45,560 nucleotides of DNA from Comamonas sp. lk (GTDB lineage Bacteria; Pseudomonadota; Gammaproteobacteria; Burkholderiales; Burkholderiaceae_C): the NCBI GenBank assembly GCA_945865675.1, contig CAMBFO010000008.1, positions 1-45,560 of the forward strand. Reading direction: 5' to 3'. Under the pieces are notes generated by a model. The model was not told where the DNA came from, made no database searches, and saw only the letters and a program-made list of their open reading frames with translations. Position numbers and translations under genes: made by a program. Below are positions 6,973 through 15,690 of the stretch, in pieces; positions within the stretch are counted from its first letter, which is position 1, and every line of letters begins with the position of its first letter.

Positions 6973-8793
6973 ATGACTTATTCCGCCCCCCTCAAAGACA
7001 TGCTGTTCAATATCGAACACTTGGCGCGCATCGACCAGATCGCCCAATTGCCCGGTTTTGAGGACGCGGATCTGGGTACGGCGCAAGCGGTGCTGGAAGA
7101 GGCGGCCAAGTTCAATCAAGATGTGCTGGCACCGCTGAACTGGGAGGGCGACAAAAACCCGAGCGCCTGGAAGAACGGCGTGGTCACCGCCACCCCCGGC
7201 TTCAAAGAGGCCTACCAGCAGTTTGCCCAAGCGGGTTGGCAGGGTTTGCAGCACCCAGTGGAGTTTGGCGGCCAGGGCCTGCCCAAGACCATTGGCGCGG
7301 TTTGCGGCGAAATGCAGAACTCGGCCAATATGAGTTTTGCGCTGTGCCCGCTGCTTAGCGATGGTGCCATCGAGGCTTTGCTGACCGCAGGCTCGGACGA
7401 TCTCAAAGCGATTTACCTGGAAAAAATTGTCAGCGGCCAGTGGACCGGCACCATGAACCTGACCGAGCCGCAAGCCGGTAGCGATCTGGCCTTGGTCCGC
7501 ACGCGCGCTGAGCCGCAGCCTGACGGCGCCTACCGCATCTTTGGCACCAAGATCTACATTACCTGGGGCGAACACGACATGGCCGAAAACATCGTCCATC
7601 TGGTGCTGGCCCGGGTGCAGGGCGCGCCCGAAGGCGTCAAAGGTATTAGCCTGTTTGTGGTGCCTAAGTTTGTCGTCGATGCCCAGGGCAATCCTGCCGC
7701 GCGCAACGATGTGCAATGCGTCAGCATCGAACACAAAATGGGTATCAAAGCCAGTCCCACGGCGGTACTGCAATTTGGCGATGGCCTGGCCGGTTCACTC
7801 GCCGATAGCGCAGGGCCGGGGGCCGTGGGCTTTTTGGTGGGTCAAGAAAACCGCGGCCTGGAGTACATGTTCATCATGATGAACGCCGCCCGTTATGGCG
7901 TGGGCGTGCAAGGCATTGCCGTGGCCGAGCGGGCCTACCAAAAGGCGGCGCAATTCGCACGCGATAGGGTGCAAAGCCGCCCGGTCGATGGCTCGATGAA
8001 CACCAGCGCACCCATCATCCACCACCCGGATGTGCGCCGCATGCTCATGACCATGCGCGCCTATGTGCAAGGCTGTCGCGCGTTGGCCTCGGTAGCGGCT
8101 GCTGCATTTGATGTGGCCCACCACCACCCGGATGCACAAGCGCGCAAAGAGCACCAGACCTTTTACGAGTTTATGGTGCCCTTGGTCAAAGGCTTTAGCA
8201 CCGAGATGAGCCTGGAGGTCACCTCCATGGCGATACAAGTGCATGGCGGCATGGGCTTTATCGAAGAAACCGGTGTGGCGCAGTACTACCGCGACGCGAA
8301 AATTTTGACGATTTACGAAGGCACGACTGCCATTCAGGCCAATGATCTCGTGGGTCGCAAAACCGCGCGGGATGGCGGCCAGGCTGCCAAGGCGATTGCC
8401 GCTCAGGTGGCTGCGACGGTAGCTGACTTGCAAGCCCAAGGCGGCGCCGATGCGCTGGCCATGGCCAAACGTCTGGACGCCGCGCGCGCCGCCTTTGTGG
8501 AGGTGGTGGACTTCGTGGCAGGACATTCCAAAGCCAGTCCCAACGCGGTTTATGCCGGTAGCGTGCCTTATCTGATGCTGGCCGGTAATCTGATGGCCGG
8601 CTGGCAAATGGGCCGTTCGCTGCTCGTGGCGCAAGCGCAGATGGCTGCAGGTGTCGACAAAGATTTCATGCAAGCCAAAATCAGCACTGCGCGCTTTTAT
8701 GCCGACCACATCCTGACCAAAGTGCCGGGCCTGCGCGATAGCATCGTGGACGGCGCCGACGCGGTGACGGCGCTGGCATTGGAAGCGTTTTGA
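6973..8793 (+). CDS. Acyl-CoA dehydrogenase, long form with extra C-terminal domain
   Basis: A 606-residue FAD enzyme that introduces a trans-2,3 double bond into an acyl-CoA and donates electrons to EtfAB, encoded just upstream. It belongs to the roughly 600-residue group that includes FadE5-like and DmdC-like proteins, longer than the classical 380-residue enzymes. Visible motifs are the flavin-site segment LTEPQAGSD, GYxxD-like region QVHGGMGFIEETGVAQYYRD, and IYEGTTAIQ, whose Glu449 should be the catalytic base. The ATG at 6973 gives the usual MxYSAPLKDM start; GTG at 6961 is an alternative. Neither has a recognisable Shine-Dalgarno sequence, which is odd. Chain-length preference cannot be told; DmdC-like use of 3-methylmercaptopropionyl-CoA is possible but unsupported. 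Confidence 0.92.
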   Translation: MTYSAPLKDMLFNIEHLARIDQIAQLPGFEDADLGTAQAVLEEAAKFNQDVLAPLNWEGDKNPSAWKNGVVTATPGFKEAYQQFAQAGWQGLQHPVEFGGQGLPKTIGAVCGEMQNSANMSFALCPLLSDGAIEALLTAGSDDLKAIYLEKIVSGQWTGTMNLTEPQAGSDLALVRTRAEPQPDGAYRIFGTKIYITWGEHDMAENIVHLVLARVQGAPEGVKGISLFVVPKFVVDAQGNPAARNDVQCVSIEHKMGIKASPTAVLQFGDGLAGSLADSAGPGAVGFLVGQENRGLEYMFIMMNAARYGVGVQGIAVAERAYQKAAQFARDRVQSRPVDGSMNTSAPIIHHPDVRRMLMTMRAYVQGCRALASVAAAAFDVAHHHPDAQARKEHQTFYEFMVPLVKGFSTEMSLEVTSMAIQVHGGMGFIEETGVAQYYRDAKILTIYEGTTAIQANDLVGRKTARDGGQAAKAIAAQVAATVADLQAQGGADALAMAKRLDAARAAFVEVVDFVAGHSKASPNAVYAGSVPYLMLAGNLMAGWQMGRSLLVAQAQMAAGVDKDFMQAKISTARFYADHILTKVPGLRDSIVDGADAVTALALEAF

Positions 8794-8823
8794 CACTGGG
8801 CGTATTGTCGACCTGCATGCTAG

Positions 8824-9465
8824 TTAAGCGTTGTGATCCGGCACCCAGATGGGATGCTTGTGCATGATGGCGGCGAACCCATCAGAGCCCTCAAATTTGC
8901 TTAGCCAACGCACTAAACGCGGCCAGGGCTGCGCCGCAAACCACGCCTTGTCGGTGTGCGCAAACTGCCGGACAAAAGGTGCTAGCGCGGCGTCGCATAA
9001 GCCCTGTTGTTGCCCGGCTAGCTGCGGCTGGGTTAACAACACTGCCTCTAATCGCAGGAGAAACTCGGCGCCTGCGTCACGCCAGGCTGCGCCATCTTCC
9101 AAGCCGAATCGGCGCGGGTATTTGTAGCGGTCCAAGGCGTACTTAAACGGCCCGTCGTTATCTTTGATTAAAGCTATGGCCGCTGTAAAACGAAGCGGAT
9201 CATTGGGCCACCAGTGCAGCGGATCCTGCGCTTGCAAAGCCCAGCGCATGATGTCCAGACTTTCGTCGATTACCTGGCCGTCGGGCAGTACCAAAACCGG
9301 CACCGTGCCTTTAGGTGAGGCCGCCAGCATGCAGACCGGCTTGTTTTTGAGTTCGATTTCGCGCTGTTCCACCGCGATGCCACTGGCATACAACGCCAGG
9401 CGCGCACGCATGGCATAGGGGCAGCGGCGAAAGGAGTACAGGATGGGCAGCACGCGTTCAGCCAT
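8824..9465 (-). CDS. Glutathione S-transferase family protein
   Basis: A 213-residue protein with a thioredoxin-fold N-terminal domain (LPILYSFRRCPYAMRARLAL, with the glutaredoxin-like CPYA) and a short helical C-terminal domain. KGTVPVLVLPDGQVIDESLDIMRW contains the cis-proline and Glu-Ser pair that bind glutathione. The CPYA cysteine suggests a Cys-type (omega- or beta-like) enzyme with thiol transferase or deglutathionylation activity rather than conjugation. Its first eight bases overlap the end of trhO, so the two genes are probably cotranscribed. It converges on the acyl-CoA dehydrogenase gene with a 30-base gap. The substrate is unknown. Confidence 0.88.
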   Translation of the reverse strand: MAERVLPILYSFRRCPYAMRARLALYASGIAVEQREIELKNKPVCMLAASPKGTVPVLVLPDGQVIDESLDIMRWALQAQDPLHWWPNDPLRFTAAIALIKDNDGPFKYALDRYKYPRRFGLEDGAAWRDAGAEFLLRLEAVLLTQPQLAGQQQGLCDAALAPFVRQFAHTDKAWFAAQPWPRLVRWLSKFEGSDGFAAIMHKHPIWVPDHNA

Positions 9466-10447
9466 GGCCGGTTAGCACAGCTTGGCCCTCAGGTGGGCTT
9501 AGGCCATCTTTAGCGGCTTGCAAAGCAGCTTTCGCCTTGGCGCGCTCCCACTGTCTTTGCCGCTCCCGCGCGCTTTTTTTCTGCGTTTCGCTGGTCTTGC
9601 TAAAGCATCGCGGGCAGCTGACACCTAGCTCAAACTCGCTGGACTGCATAGCACCTGGCGGCAAGGGCTGGCGGCAGCAGCGGCACAGTTGGTGGCTGCC
9701 CGTCTGCACGCCATGGGCCACTGATACCCGCTCGTCAAACACAAAGCATTCGCCTTGCCAGCGGCTGGCATCGGGGGCCACGGTTTCCAAGTATTTCAGG
9801 ATGCCGCCTTCCAGGTGATAGACCTCCTGCAAACCATGGGCGCGCAAGAGGGCGGTGGACTTTTCACAGCGGATGCCTCCAGTGCAAAACATCGCCACCT
9901 TGCGCGGTTTGTCCGGATCGAGCAGGCCTTGGGCCTGCAGCCAGTCAGGCAATTGCGCGAAGCTTTGGATGCCGGGGTTGATCGCGCGCTCAAAAGTTCC
10001 CAACTCCACTTCGTAGTCGTTGCGGGTATCGACCAACAGCACATCTGGGTCTGCGATCAAGGCATTCCAGTCCTGGGCGCTGACATAGTGTCCCGCCTGG
10101 CTGGTCGGGCGCAAGCCGGGCACGCCCATGGTCACAATTTCATTCTTGATGCGCACCCGCATGCGGCGAAACGGCGCTTTGTCCGACCAGGATTCTTTGT
10201 GCTGCAACGGGGTAAATGGGGCCTGCTTGCGCAGCCAGGCGAGCACCGCGTGCACGCCCTGCGCCGGGCCGGCAATCGTGCTGTTAATGCCCTCGGGGGC
10301 CAGCAAAACAAGGCCATTTACCTGCTCGGCATCACACAAGGCTTGCAGCGGTGCTTTGAATTGTGCGCAATCGGGCAGATCGACAAAAAGGTAAAAGGCC
10401 GCTGTCAGGTAGCGTGGTGGCGGTGCGGTAGTGGTGGGCCCGGCCAT
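9458..10447 (-). CDS. trhO: tRNA uridine(34) hydroxylase (rhodanese-related, YceA family)
   Basis: A 329-residue member of the TrhO/YceA family, which makes 5-hydroxyuridine at the tRNA wobble position using oxygen. An N-terminal acylphosphatase-like domain (with LAPEGINSTIAG) precedes a rhodanese domain with LLVDTRNDYEVELGTF and the active-site loop CTGGIRCEKS (catalytic Cys188 and Cys194). The C-terminal tail has a Cys-rich element, CRCC followed by CPRC, then a basic helix rich in Arg, Lys and Gln. The gene lies 17 bases downstream of dnaJ on the same strand and overlaps the glutathione S-transferase gene, so it may be carried on the tail of chaperone transcripts. Confidence 0.93.
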   Translation of the reverse strand: MAGPTTTAPPPRYLTAAFYLFVDLPDCAQFKAPLQALCDAEQVNGLVLLAPEGINSTIAGPAQGVHAVLAWLRKQAPFTPLQHKESWSDKAPFRRMRVRIKNEIVTMGVPGLRPTSQAGHYVSAQDWNALIADPDVLLVDTRNDYEVELGTFERAINPGIQSFAQLPDWLQAQGLLDPDKPRKVAMFCTGGIRCEKSTALLRAHGLQEVYHLEGGILKYLETVAPDASRWQGECFVFDERVSVAHGVQTGSHQLCRCCRQPLPPGAMQSSEFELGVSCPRCFSKTSETQKKSARERQRQWERAKAKAALQAAKDGLSPPEGQAVLTGHG

Positions 10448-10464
10448 GCGCTACAGGCTCTTGC

Positions 10465-11592
10465 TCAGCTGAAAAAGCTTTTCAAGCGATCGGTCCAGCT
10501 GTCGCCCGAAGGCGAATGCTTGCTGCCGCCTTTGCGGAAAGAGTCGTCAAGTTCACGCAGCAGTTTGCGTTGGTGCTCGGTGAGTTTGACCGGCGTCTCG
10601 ACGGTGATGTGGCAGTACAAATCGCCAGGGTAGCTGGAACGCACGCCTTTGACGCCTTTGCCGCGCAAACGAAATTGCTTGCCGGTTTGCGTACCTTCTG
10701 GCAGGTCGATGGCGGCTTTGCCTTGCAAGGTGGGCACTTCAATTTCGCCACCCAAGGAAGCTTCGACAATACTGATGGGCACGGTGCAGTGCAAGTCGTC
10801 GCCGTCGCGCTCGAAAATATCGTGTTTCTTGAGCCGGATCTCGATGTACAAGTCACCCGGCGGTCCGCCATTGGTGCCCGCTTCACCATTGCCAGCGCTG
10901 CGGATGCGCATACCTGCGTCGATGCCGGCAGGAATTTTGACTTCCAGGGTTTTTTGCTTTTTCAGTTTGCCTTGGCCGGCGCAGGCGATGCAAGGTTCTG
11001 CGATGATTTTTCCTGCGCCACGGCAGGTGGGACAGGTTTGTTGCACGCTGAAAAAGCCCTGGCGCATTTGCACCACACCCGCGCCGCCGCAGGTACCGCA
11101 ATTCTTGATCTGGCTACCCGGCTTGGCACCGGCACCGGCACAGACATCGCAGTTTTCCTGGGTGGGGATGCGGATTTGCGCGTCTTTGCCATTGGCCGCC
11201 TCTTCCAGCGTCATCTCCATCGCATAGCTCAGGTCGCCTCCGCGAAACACCTGGCGTCCGCCGCGCCCGCCGCGCTGTTGACCGAACATCTCGCCAAAAA
11301 TATCCCCAAAGGCCTCGGCAAAACCGCCCATACCTTCCCCGCCGGGGCCGCGCATATTCGGGTCCACACCGGCGTGGCCGTGCTGGTCATAAGCGGCACG
11401 CTTTTGCGGGTCGGACAGCATCTCATAGGCCTCTTTGGCCTCTTTGAATTTGACTTCCGCTTCTTTGGCTGCTTCCCCCTGGTTGCGGTCCGGGTGGAAC
11501 TTCATCGCCAGCTTGCGGTAGGACTTTTTAATTTCCTCGTCCGAAGCGGTCTTGGGCAAGCCCAGAATCTCGTAAAAATCGCGTTTGGCCAT
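10465..11592 (-). CDS. dnaJ: Chaperone DnaJ (Hsp40)
   Basis: A 375-residue type I Hsp40 that delivers unfolded proteins to DnaK and stimulates its ATPase. It has, in order, the J domain ([10 protein letters not shown] with the HPD motif in KFHPDRN), a Gly-rich linker (about residues 75-120), four zinc-binding repeats ([32 protein letters not shown]) and the substrate-binding C-terminal domains. Length is normal. It follows dnaK by 95 bases; the gap contains a hairpin with a short T run that may lower dnaJ expression relative to dnaK. Confidence 0.98.
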   Translation of the reverse strand: MAKRDFYEILGLPKTASDEEIKKSYRKLAMKFHPDRNQGEAAKEAEVKFKEAKEAYEMLSDPQKRAAYDQHGHAGVDPNMRGPGGEGMGGFAEAFGDIFGEMFGQQRGGRGGRQVFRGGDLSYAMEMTLEEAANGKDAQIRIPTQENCDVCAGAGAKPGSQIKNCGTCGGAGVVQMRQGFFSVQQTCPTCRGAGKIIAEPCIACAGQGKLKKQKTLEVKIPAGIDAGMRIRSAGNGEAGTNGGPPGDLYIEIRLKKHDIFERDGDDLHCTVPISIVEASLGGEIEVPTLQGKAAIDLPEGTQTGKQFRLRGKGVKGVRSSYPGDLYCHITVETPVKLTEHQRKLLRELDDSFRKGGSKHSPSGDSWTDRLKSFFS

Positions 11593-11618
11593 GGCTATTG
11601 CGGGCTCCGTAACAACAG

Positions 11619-11655
11619 AAAAGCCGCGTTGAACTCCAAAGCGGGTTCAGCGCGG
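11619..11655 (-). terminator. Hairpin between dnaK and dnaJ (weak or partial terminator)
   Basis: On the minus strand CCGCGCTGAAC (11655-11645) pairs with GTTCAACGCGG (11634-11624), with one C-A mismatch and a ten-base loop, followed by GCTTTTC. The stem is strong but there are only four T, so partial termination or RNA protection is more likely than a full stop. dnaJ begins 27 bases beyond. Confidence 0.5.
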
Positions 11656-11687
11656 CGGGTTTCCAAGCAGCATGCGCTGCTGAGGGC

Positions 11688-13616
11688 TTATCCCTTTTTA
11701 ACTTCCTTGACTTCCGCGTCCACCACATTGTCGTCGGCGGGCTTGGCAGCTTGCTCAGCGCCTGGGCCAGCGGCCTCAGCGGCTTGCTTGGCCTGCATAT
11801 CAGCATAGACTTTTTCGCCTAGCTTCTGGCTGGCCGCCATGAGGGCCGCACTTTTGGAAGTGATGCCATCCTTATCGTCACTCTTGATCACGCCTTCGAG
11901 GTCCTTGATCGCTGCTTCGATTTTTTCTTTTTCGCTGGCGTCTAGCTTTTCGCCATGCTCACCCAGGCTCTTCTTGACGCTGTGCATATTGGCTTCAGCT
12001 TCGTTACGCGCCTGGATGATTTCGAGTTTTTTCCTGTCATCGGCCGCGTTGAGTTCGGCGTCTTTCACCATTTGCTGAATTTCTGCTTCGCTCAGGCCCG
12101 AGTTGGCTTTGATGGTTATTTTGTTTTCCTTGCCCGTGCCTTTGTCTTTGGCACCTACATGCAAGATCCCGTTGGCGTCGATGTCAAAAGACACCTCGAT
12201 TTGCGGCGCGCCACGTGGCGAGGGTGGGATGCCCTCCAGATTGAACTCGCCCAGCGATTTATTGGCCGCAGCCATCTCGCGTTCGCCCTGGAACACTTTG
12301 ATGGTGACCGCCGGCTGGTTGTCGTCGGCGGTGGAGAAGGTTTGCGCAAACTTGGTCGGGATGGTGGTGTTCTTCGTGATCATCTTGGTCATCACACCGC
12401 CCAGGGTTTCGATGCCCAGCGACAAGGGTGTCACGTCCAGCAGCAAGACGTCTTTGCGGTCACCCGAAAGCACCTGGCCTTGGATGGCAGCGCCTACGGC
12501 CACCGCTTCGTCGGGGTTGACGTCCTTGCGCGGCTCTTTGCCAAACAGTTCTTTTACCTTGTCCTGCACCTTGGGCATGCGCGTCATGCCGCCTACCAAG
12601 ATCACGTCATGGATGTCGGCCACGCTGACGCCAGCGTCTTTAATGGCCATGCGGCAAGGCGCAATCGTGCGTTCGATCAGCTCTTCCACCAGGGCTTCGA
12701 GCTTGGCGCGGGTGAGCTTGATGTTCAAGTGTTTCGGGCCGCTCGCGTCCGCCGTGATGTAGGGCAGGTTGATGTCGGTTTGCGAGCTGCTGGAGAGCTC
12801 GATCTTGGCTTTTTCTGCCGATTCTTTCAGGCGCTGCAGGGCCAGCACATCCCGGCTGAGGTCCACGCCTTGGTCTTTCTTGAACTCGGCGATGATGAAA
12901 TCGATGATGCGTTGGTCAAAGTCCTCGCCACCCAAGAAGGTGTCGCCGTTGGTGGACAGCACTTCAAACTGTTTCTCGCCATCGACGTCGGCGATTTCGA
13001 TGATGGAGACGTCAAAGGTGCCGCCGCCCAGGTCATACACCGCAATCTTGCGGTCGCCTTTTTCGTTTTTGTCCATGCCAAAGGCCAGGGCCGCGGCAGT
13101 GGGTTCATTGATGATGCGTTTGACATCAAGTCCCGCAATGCGACCGGCGTCTTTGGTGGCCTGGCGCTGTGCGTCATTGAAATATGCCGGCACGGTGATC
13201 ACCGCTTCGGTCACCTCTTCGCCCAGGTAGTCCTCGGCAGTTTTCTTCATTTTGCGCAAAATGTCGGCGCTGACCTGCTGCGGCGCCATGCGGTTGCCAC
13301 GCACTTCGACCCAAGCGTCGCCATTGTCGGCAGCGGCGATTTTGTAAGGCATTAGGTCGATGTCTTTTTGTACTTCCTTTTCGGTGAACTTGCGCCCGAT
13401 CAGGCGTTTGACCGCATACAGCGTGTTTTTTGGGTTGGTCACCGACTGGCGCTTGGCCGAGGCGCCCACCAGCACTTCGCCGTCTTCCTGGTAGGCAATG
13501 ATGGACGGCGTAGTACGTGCGCCCTCGGCGTTTTCGATGACCTTGGGCGTGTTGCCCTCCATGATGGCGACACAGCTGTTGGTGGTGCCGAGGTCAATTC
13601 CGATAATTCTTCCCAT
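11688..13616 (-). CDS. dnaK: Chaperone DnaK (Hsp70)
   Basis: A 642-residue Hsp70 that binds exposed hydrophobic peptides in an ATP-controlled cycle with DnaJ and GrpE. The N-terminal ATPase signature is [28 protein letters not shown] and [14 protein letters not shown] mark the rest of the nucleotide domain. The substrate domain has [20 protein letters not shown], and the C-terminus ends in an Asp/Glu/Lys-rich tail. The start at 13616 is preceded by GCAGGAG and matches all homologues. An upstream in-frame ATG at 13682 would lie inside the -35 box of the heat-shock promoter and is not used. Confidence 0.98.
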   Translation of the reverse strand: MGRIIGIDLGTTNSCVAIMEGNTPKVIENAEGARTTPSIIAYQEDGEVLVGASAKRQSVTNPKNTLYAVKRLIGRKFTEKEVQKDIDLMPYKIAAADNGDAWVEVRGNRMAPQQVSADILRKMKKTAEDYLGEEVTEAVITVPAYFNDAQRQATKDAGRIAGLDVKRIINEPTAAALAFGMDKNEKGDRKIAVYDLGGGTFDVSIIEIADVDGEKQFEVLSTNGDTFLGGEDFDQRIIDFIIAEFKKDQGVDLSRDVLALQRLKESAEKAKIELSSSSQTDINLPYITADASGPKHLNIKLTRAKLEALVEELIERTIAPCRMAIKDAGVSVADIHDVILVGGMTRMPKVQDKVKELFGKEPRKDVNPDEAVAVGAAIQGQVLSGDRKDVLLLDVTPLSLGIETLGGVMTKMITKNTTIPTKFAQTFSTADDNQPAVTIKVFQGEREMAAANKSLGEFNLEGIPPSPRGAPQIEVSFDIDANGILHVGAKDKGTGKENKITIKANSGLSEAEIQQMVKDAELNAADDRKKLEIIQARNEAEANMHSVKKSLGEHGEKLDASEKEKIEAAIKDLEGVIKSDDKDGITSKSAALMAASQKLGEKVYADMQAKQAAEAAGPGAEQAAKPADDNVVDAEVKEVKKG

Positions 13617-13656
13617 GATGAAACTCCTGCTAATGCAATAAAACTGATATTTACAA

Positions 13657-13683
13657 GTTCGGGGCAGCGCCCCGTTTTTCAAG
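13657..13683 (-). promoter_or_regulatory. Sigma-32-type heat-shock promoter of dnaK
   Basis: On the minus strand CTTGAAA (13683-13677) is followed after 12 bases by CCCCGAAC (13664-13657). The -35 is perfect and the -10 keeps the CCCC block of the sigma-32 consensus CCCCATnT. It would start transcription about 35 bases before the dnaK ATG. A short GGGGC/GCCCC hairpin overlaps the spacer and -10. Confidence 0.6.
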
Positions 13684-13750
13684 TCGCACGGCGCGCTAAT
13701 TGCTTAAATGGCCGCTACGCGATGAATACTCAGCTGTGAATTGGCGCTGC

Positions 13751-14308
13751 CTATTTCGGCGCTGCCACCGTCACCAGCGCCGGACGCAGCACGCGCTCGG
13801 CAATTAAATAGCCTTTTTGCAGCACCGTCACCACGGTGTTGGCTTCCTGCTCGGCAGGCACTACGCTAATGGCTTGGTGGTGGTGTGGGTCAAATTTGGC
13901 ACCCGCTTCGGGGTTGATAGCGATGACCTTGTTGCGCTCTAGGGCTGCAATCAGCTGGCGTAAGGTAGCTTGCGCGCCTTCGTTGATCTGCTCGGCGGTG
14001 GCATCCTGGATGGCCAAACCGGCTTCCAGGCTGTCGGCCACCGGCAGCAGACTTTCGGCAAAGCTTTCCACCGCGAACTTGCGCGCTTTGGTGATTTCGT
14101 CTTCGGCGCGGCGCCGTGCGTTCTCGGCATCGGCTTTGGCGCGCAGGTATTGGTCTGCCAATTCGGCGCTTTTGGCCTGCAAAACGGCCAATTGCGCTTG
14201 CGCGACGCTCAGCGGATCGGCATCAAAGGCAGCTTCGGCGCCCGCGCCTTGCGCGTTGGCGTCGGGCTGGGCTTCGTTGGATGGGATGGGGGAGGCGTTA
14301 TCGGACAT
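13751..14308 (-). CDS. grpE: Nucleotide exchange factor GrpE
   Basis: A 185-residue co-chaperone that releases ADP from DnaK. After an acidic, Ala-rich N-terminus comes a long coiled-coil helix ([32 protein letters not shown] region), and then the beta domain with [16 protein letters not shown] and [20 protein letters not shown], which is diagnostic. The ATG at 14308 is chosen: an in-frame ATG at 14353 lies inside the sigma-32 -10 box (14350-14357), upstream of the expected transcription start. The gene is 134 bases ahead of dnaK, which has its own heat-shock promoter. Confidence 0.96.
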   Translation of the reverse strand: MSDNASPIPSNEAQPDANAQGAGAEAAFDADPLSVAQAQLAVLQAKSAELADQYLRAKADAENARRRAEDEITKARKFAVESFAESLLPVADSLEAGLAIQDATAEQINEGAQATLRQLIAALERNKVIAINPEAGAKFDPHHHQAISVVPAEQEANTVVTVLQKGYLIAERVLRPALVTVAAPK

Positions 14309-14349
14309 GTGCTTACCAAAAATTCCGTTAAAAAAGCGGCGTGCAAAAG

Positions 14350-14377
14350 ACATGGGGTGCCGTTGGCCTATTTCAAG
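14350..14377 (-). promoter_or_regulatory. Near-perfect sigma-32 heat-shock promoter of grpE-dnaK-dnaJ
   Basis: On the minus strand CTTGAAA (14377-14371), a 13-base spacer, then CCCCATGT (14357-14350). This matches the sigma-32 consensus CTTGAAA and CCCCATnT at every defined position. Transcription would start near 14343, about 35 bases before the grpE ATG at 14308. This also rules out the earlier ATG at 14353 as the grpE start on this transcript. Confidence 0.88.
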
Positions 14378-14427
14378 GCCGACCAGCGGTTTTTTCTAAG
14401 CCGAAGGCGGCAGGCCATGGCGTGTCC

Positions 14428-14775
14428 TCAGACGGACAGCAGTTCGACCTCGAACTTCAGGGTGGCATTGGGCGGTATCACTCCGCCGGCGCCGCGTTTG
14501 CCATAGCCCAGCTCGGGCGGGATGATCAGGGTGCGGCAACCGCCTACTTGCATACCGACCACGCCTTCGTCCCAACCCTGGATCACCATGCCCGCGCCCA
14601 GTCGGAAGCTAAAGGGGTCGCCCCGGTCCTTGCTGGAGTCAAACTGTTCACCTTGCTTGCCGTCCTCAAACAGCCAGCCGGTGTAGTGCACGCGCACATG
14701 TTGGCCGGCAGCGGCTGTATCGCCGTCGCCAAGCACGGTGTCTTCATATTGAAGTCCGGAGGGGCTGGTATGCAT
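14428..14775 (-). CDS. FKBP-type peptidyl-prolyl cis-trans isomerase
   Basis: A 115-residue single-domain FKBP, similar in size to human FKBP12, that speeds proline isomerisation during folding. Typical elements are VRVHYTGWLFEDGKQGEQFDSS, PFSFRLGAGMVIQGWDEGV and the C-terminal IPPELGYGKRGAGGVIPPNATLKFEVELL. There is no signal peptide, so it is cytoplasmic. It stands between aroE (upstream, separated by a terminator) and grpE (downstream, with its own heat-shock promoter), so it is probably transcribed alone or weakly read through into the chaperone operon. Confidence 0.95.
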   Translation of the reverse strand: MHTSPSGLQYEDTVLGDGDTAAAGQHVRVHYTGWLFEDGKQGEQFDSSKDRGDPFSFRLGAGMVIQGWDEGVVGMQVGGCRTLIIPPELGYGKRGAGGVIPPNATLKFEVELLSV

Positions 14776-14795
14776 GAAATTTCCTTGGTGTAGAT

Positions 14796-14825
14796 GCTTA
14801 AAAATGTGCAGCTTTCAAGCTGCAC
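14796..14825 (-). terminator. Rho-independent terminator after aroE
   Basis: On the minus strand GTGCAGCTT pairs perfectly with AAGCTGCAC (14825-14806) with a minimal loop, followed by ATTTTTAAG (five T at 14804-14800). It lies 15 bases past the aroE stop and ends the dnaG-rpoD-aroE side of the gene string before the FKBP gene. Confidence 0.8.
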
Positions 14826-14840
14826 CTCGAAAAAACGGTT

Positions 14841-15686
14841 TTACAAACTGGTACGTACCATGTGCAAAAGGGTTTCAGAAATAGCGGGCACAGGGCCAAA
14901 CCAGGCGGCAAATGCCGGGCGGGCTTGGTGCAAGAGCATGCCCAGACCCTCGACCACCGGGTTGCCACGGGCCTGCGCAGCAGCCAGCAGTGGCGTGATG
15001 CGTGGCACATACACAATGTCGGAGACGACAGCCTGGCCAGGCAGCGCTTCTAAGCGGATGTCCAGCGCGTCCTGCCCCTGCATGCCCAGGCTGGTGGTAT
15101 TGACCAGCAATTGAGCGCCTTGCAGCGCACCATGCCGCTCAGACCAGGGCAAGGCCTGTACCCCCGCGCCGAACTCCTGCGCCAAGGCCTGCGCTTTGCC
15201 GCCATCGCGGTTGCACAGCCGAATCAGTGGCACGCCCGCATCAATCAGCGCGCACAGCACCGCACGCGCTGCGCCACCGGCGCCTAGGACGACTGCCGGG
15301 CCCCGGTCGGCCACCCAGGCAGGCTGGGCCTGGCGCAGGCTTTCGATGTAGCCGAAGGCGTCGGTATTGGTGCCACGCAAACTGCCGTCGGCCTGCACTA
15401 CCACGGTGTTCACTGCGCCAATGCGCCGGGCAATCGGGTCGATCTGGTCGAGGACGGATAGCGCTTGCACCTTGTGCGGAATAGTGAGGTTGCAACCGGC
15501 AAAGCCCAGCACCGGCAGGGCACGTAATGCTTGCTCCAGTTGACCCGCTTGCACTGCCAAGGGCACATAAGCGCCGCGCAGACCGTGGTGGGCGATCCAG
15601 TGGCCATGGATGAGCGGCGAGCGCGAATGCGCCACCGGCCAGCCCATGACGCCGGCCAGCACAAAAGGCTGGGCATGTGCACTCAC
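14841..15686 (-). CDS. aroE: Shikimate dehydrogenase
   Basis: A 281-residue NADP-dependent enzyme that reduces 3-dehydroshikimate in aromatic amino acid biosynthesis. The substrate-binding N-terminus has GWPVAHSRSPLIHGHW; NLTIPHK carries the catalytic Lys; GAVNTVV and LRGTNTDAFG follow. The NADP Rossmann motif is VLGAGGAARAV, and NTTSLGMQG is also characteristic. No ATG gives the right N-terminus, so the GTG at 15686 is proposed; it lies four bases after the rpoD stop, consistent with translational coupling. No clear Shine-Dalgarno sequence is seen. Position directly behind rpoD suggests cotranscription. Confidence 0.94.
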   Translation of the reverse strand: MSAHAQPFVLAGVMGWPVAHSRSPLIHGHWIAHHGLRGAYVPLAVQAGQLEQALRALPVLGFAGCNLTIPHKVQALSVLDQIDPIARRIGAVNTVVVQADGSLRGTNTDAFGYIESLRQAQPAWVADRGPAVVLGAGGAARAVLCALIDAGVPLIRLCNRDGGKAQALAQEFGAGVQALPWSERHGALQGAQLLVNTTSLGMQGQDALDIRLEALPGQAVVSDIVYVPRITPLLAAAQARGNPVVEGLGMLLHQARPAFAAWFGPVPAISETLLHMVRTSL

Positions 15687-15690
15687 CGGC

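Noticed and set aside
10516-11808. 430-codon open frame opposite dnaJ
   Set aside because: It mirrors dnaJ and shows no family motif; dnaJ is complete on the minus strand.
11955-13355. Long open frame of 466 codons on the strand opposite dnaK
   Set aside because: Antisense frames over Hsp70 genes are a known artefact of codon bias; the dnaK reading is full length with all signatures.
13661-13680. GGGGC/GCCCC hairpin with T5 read on the plus strand as a terminator
   Set aside because: All genes here run on the minus strand; the element coincides with the dnaK heat-shock promoter.
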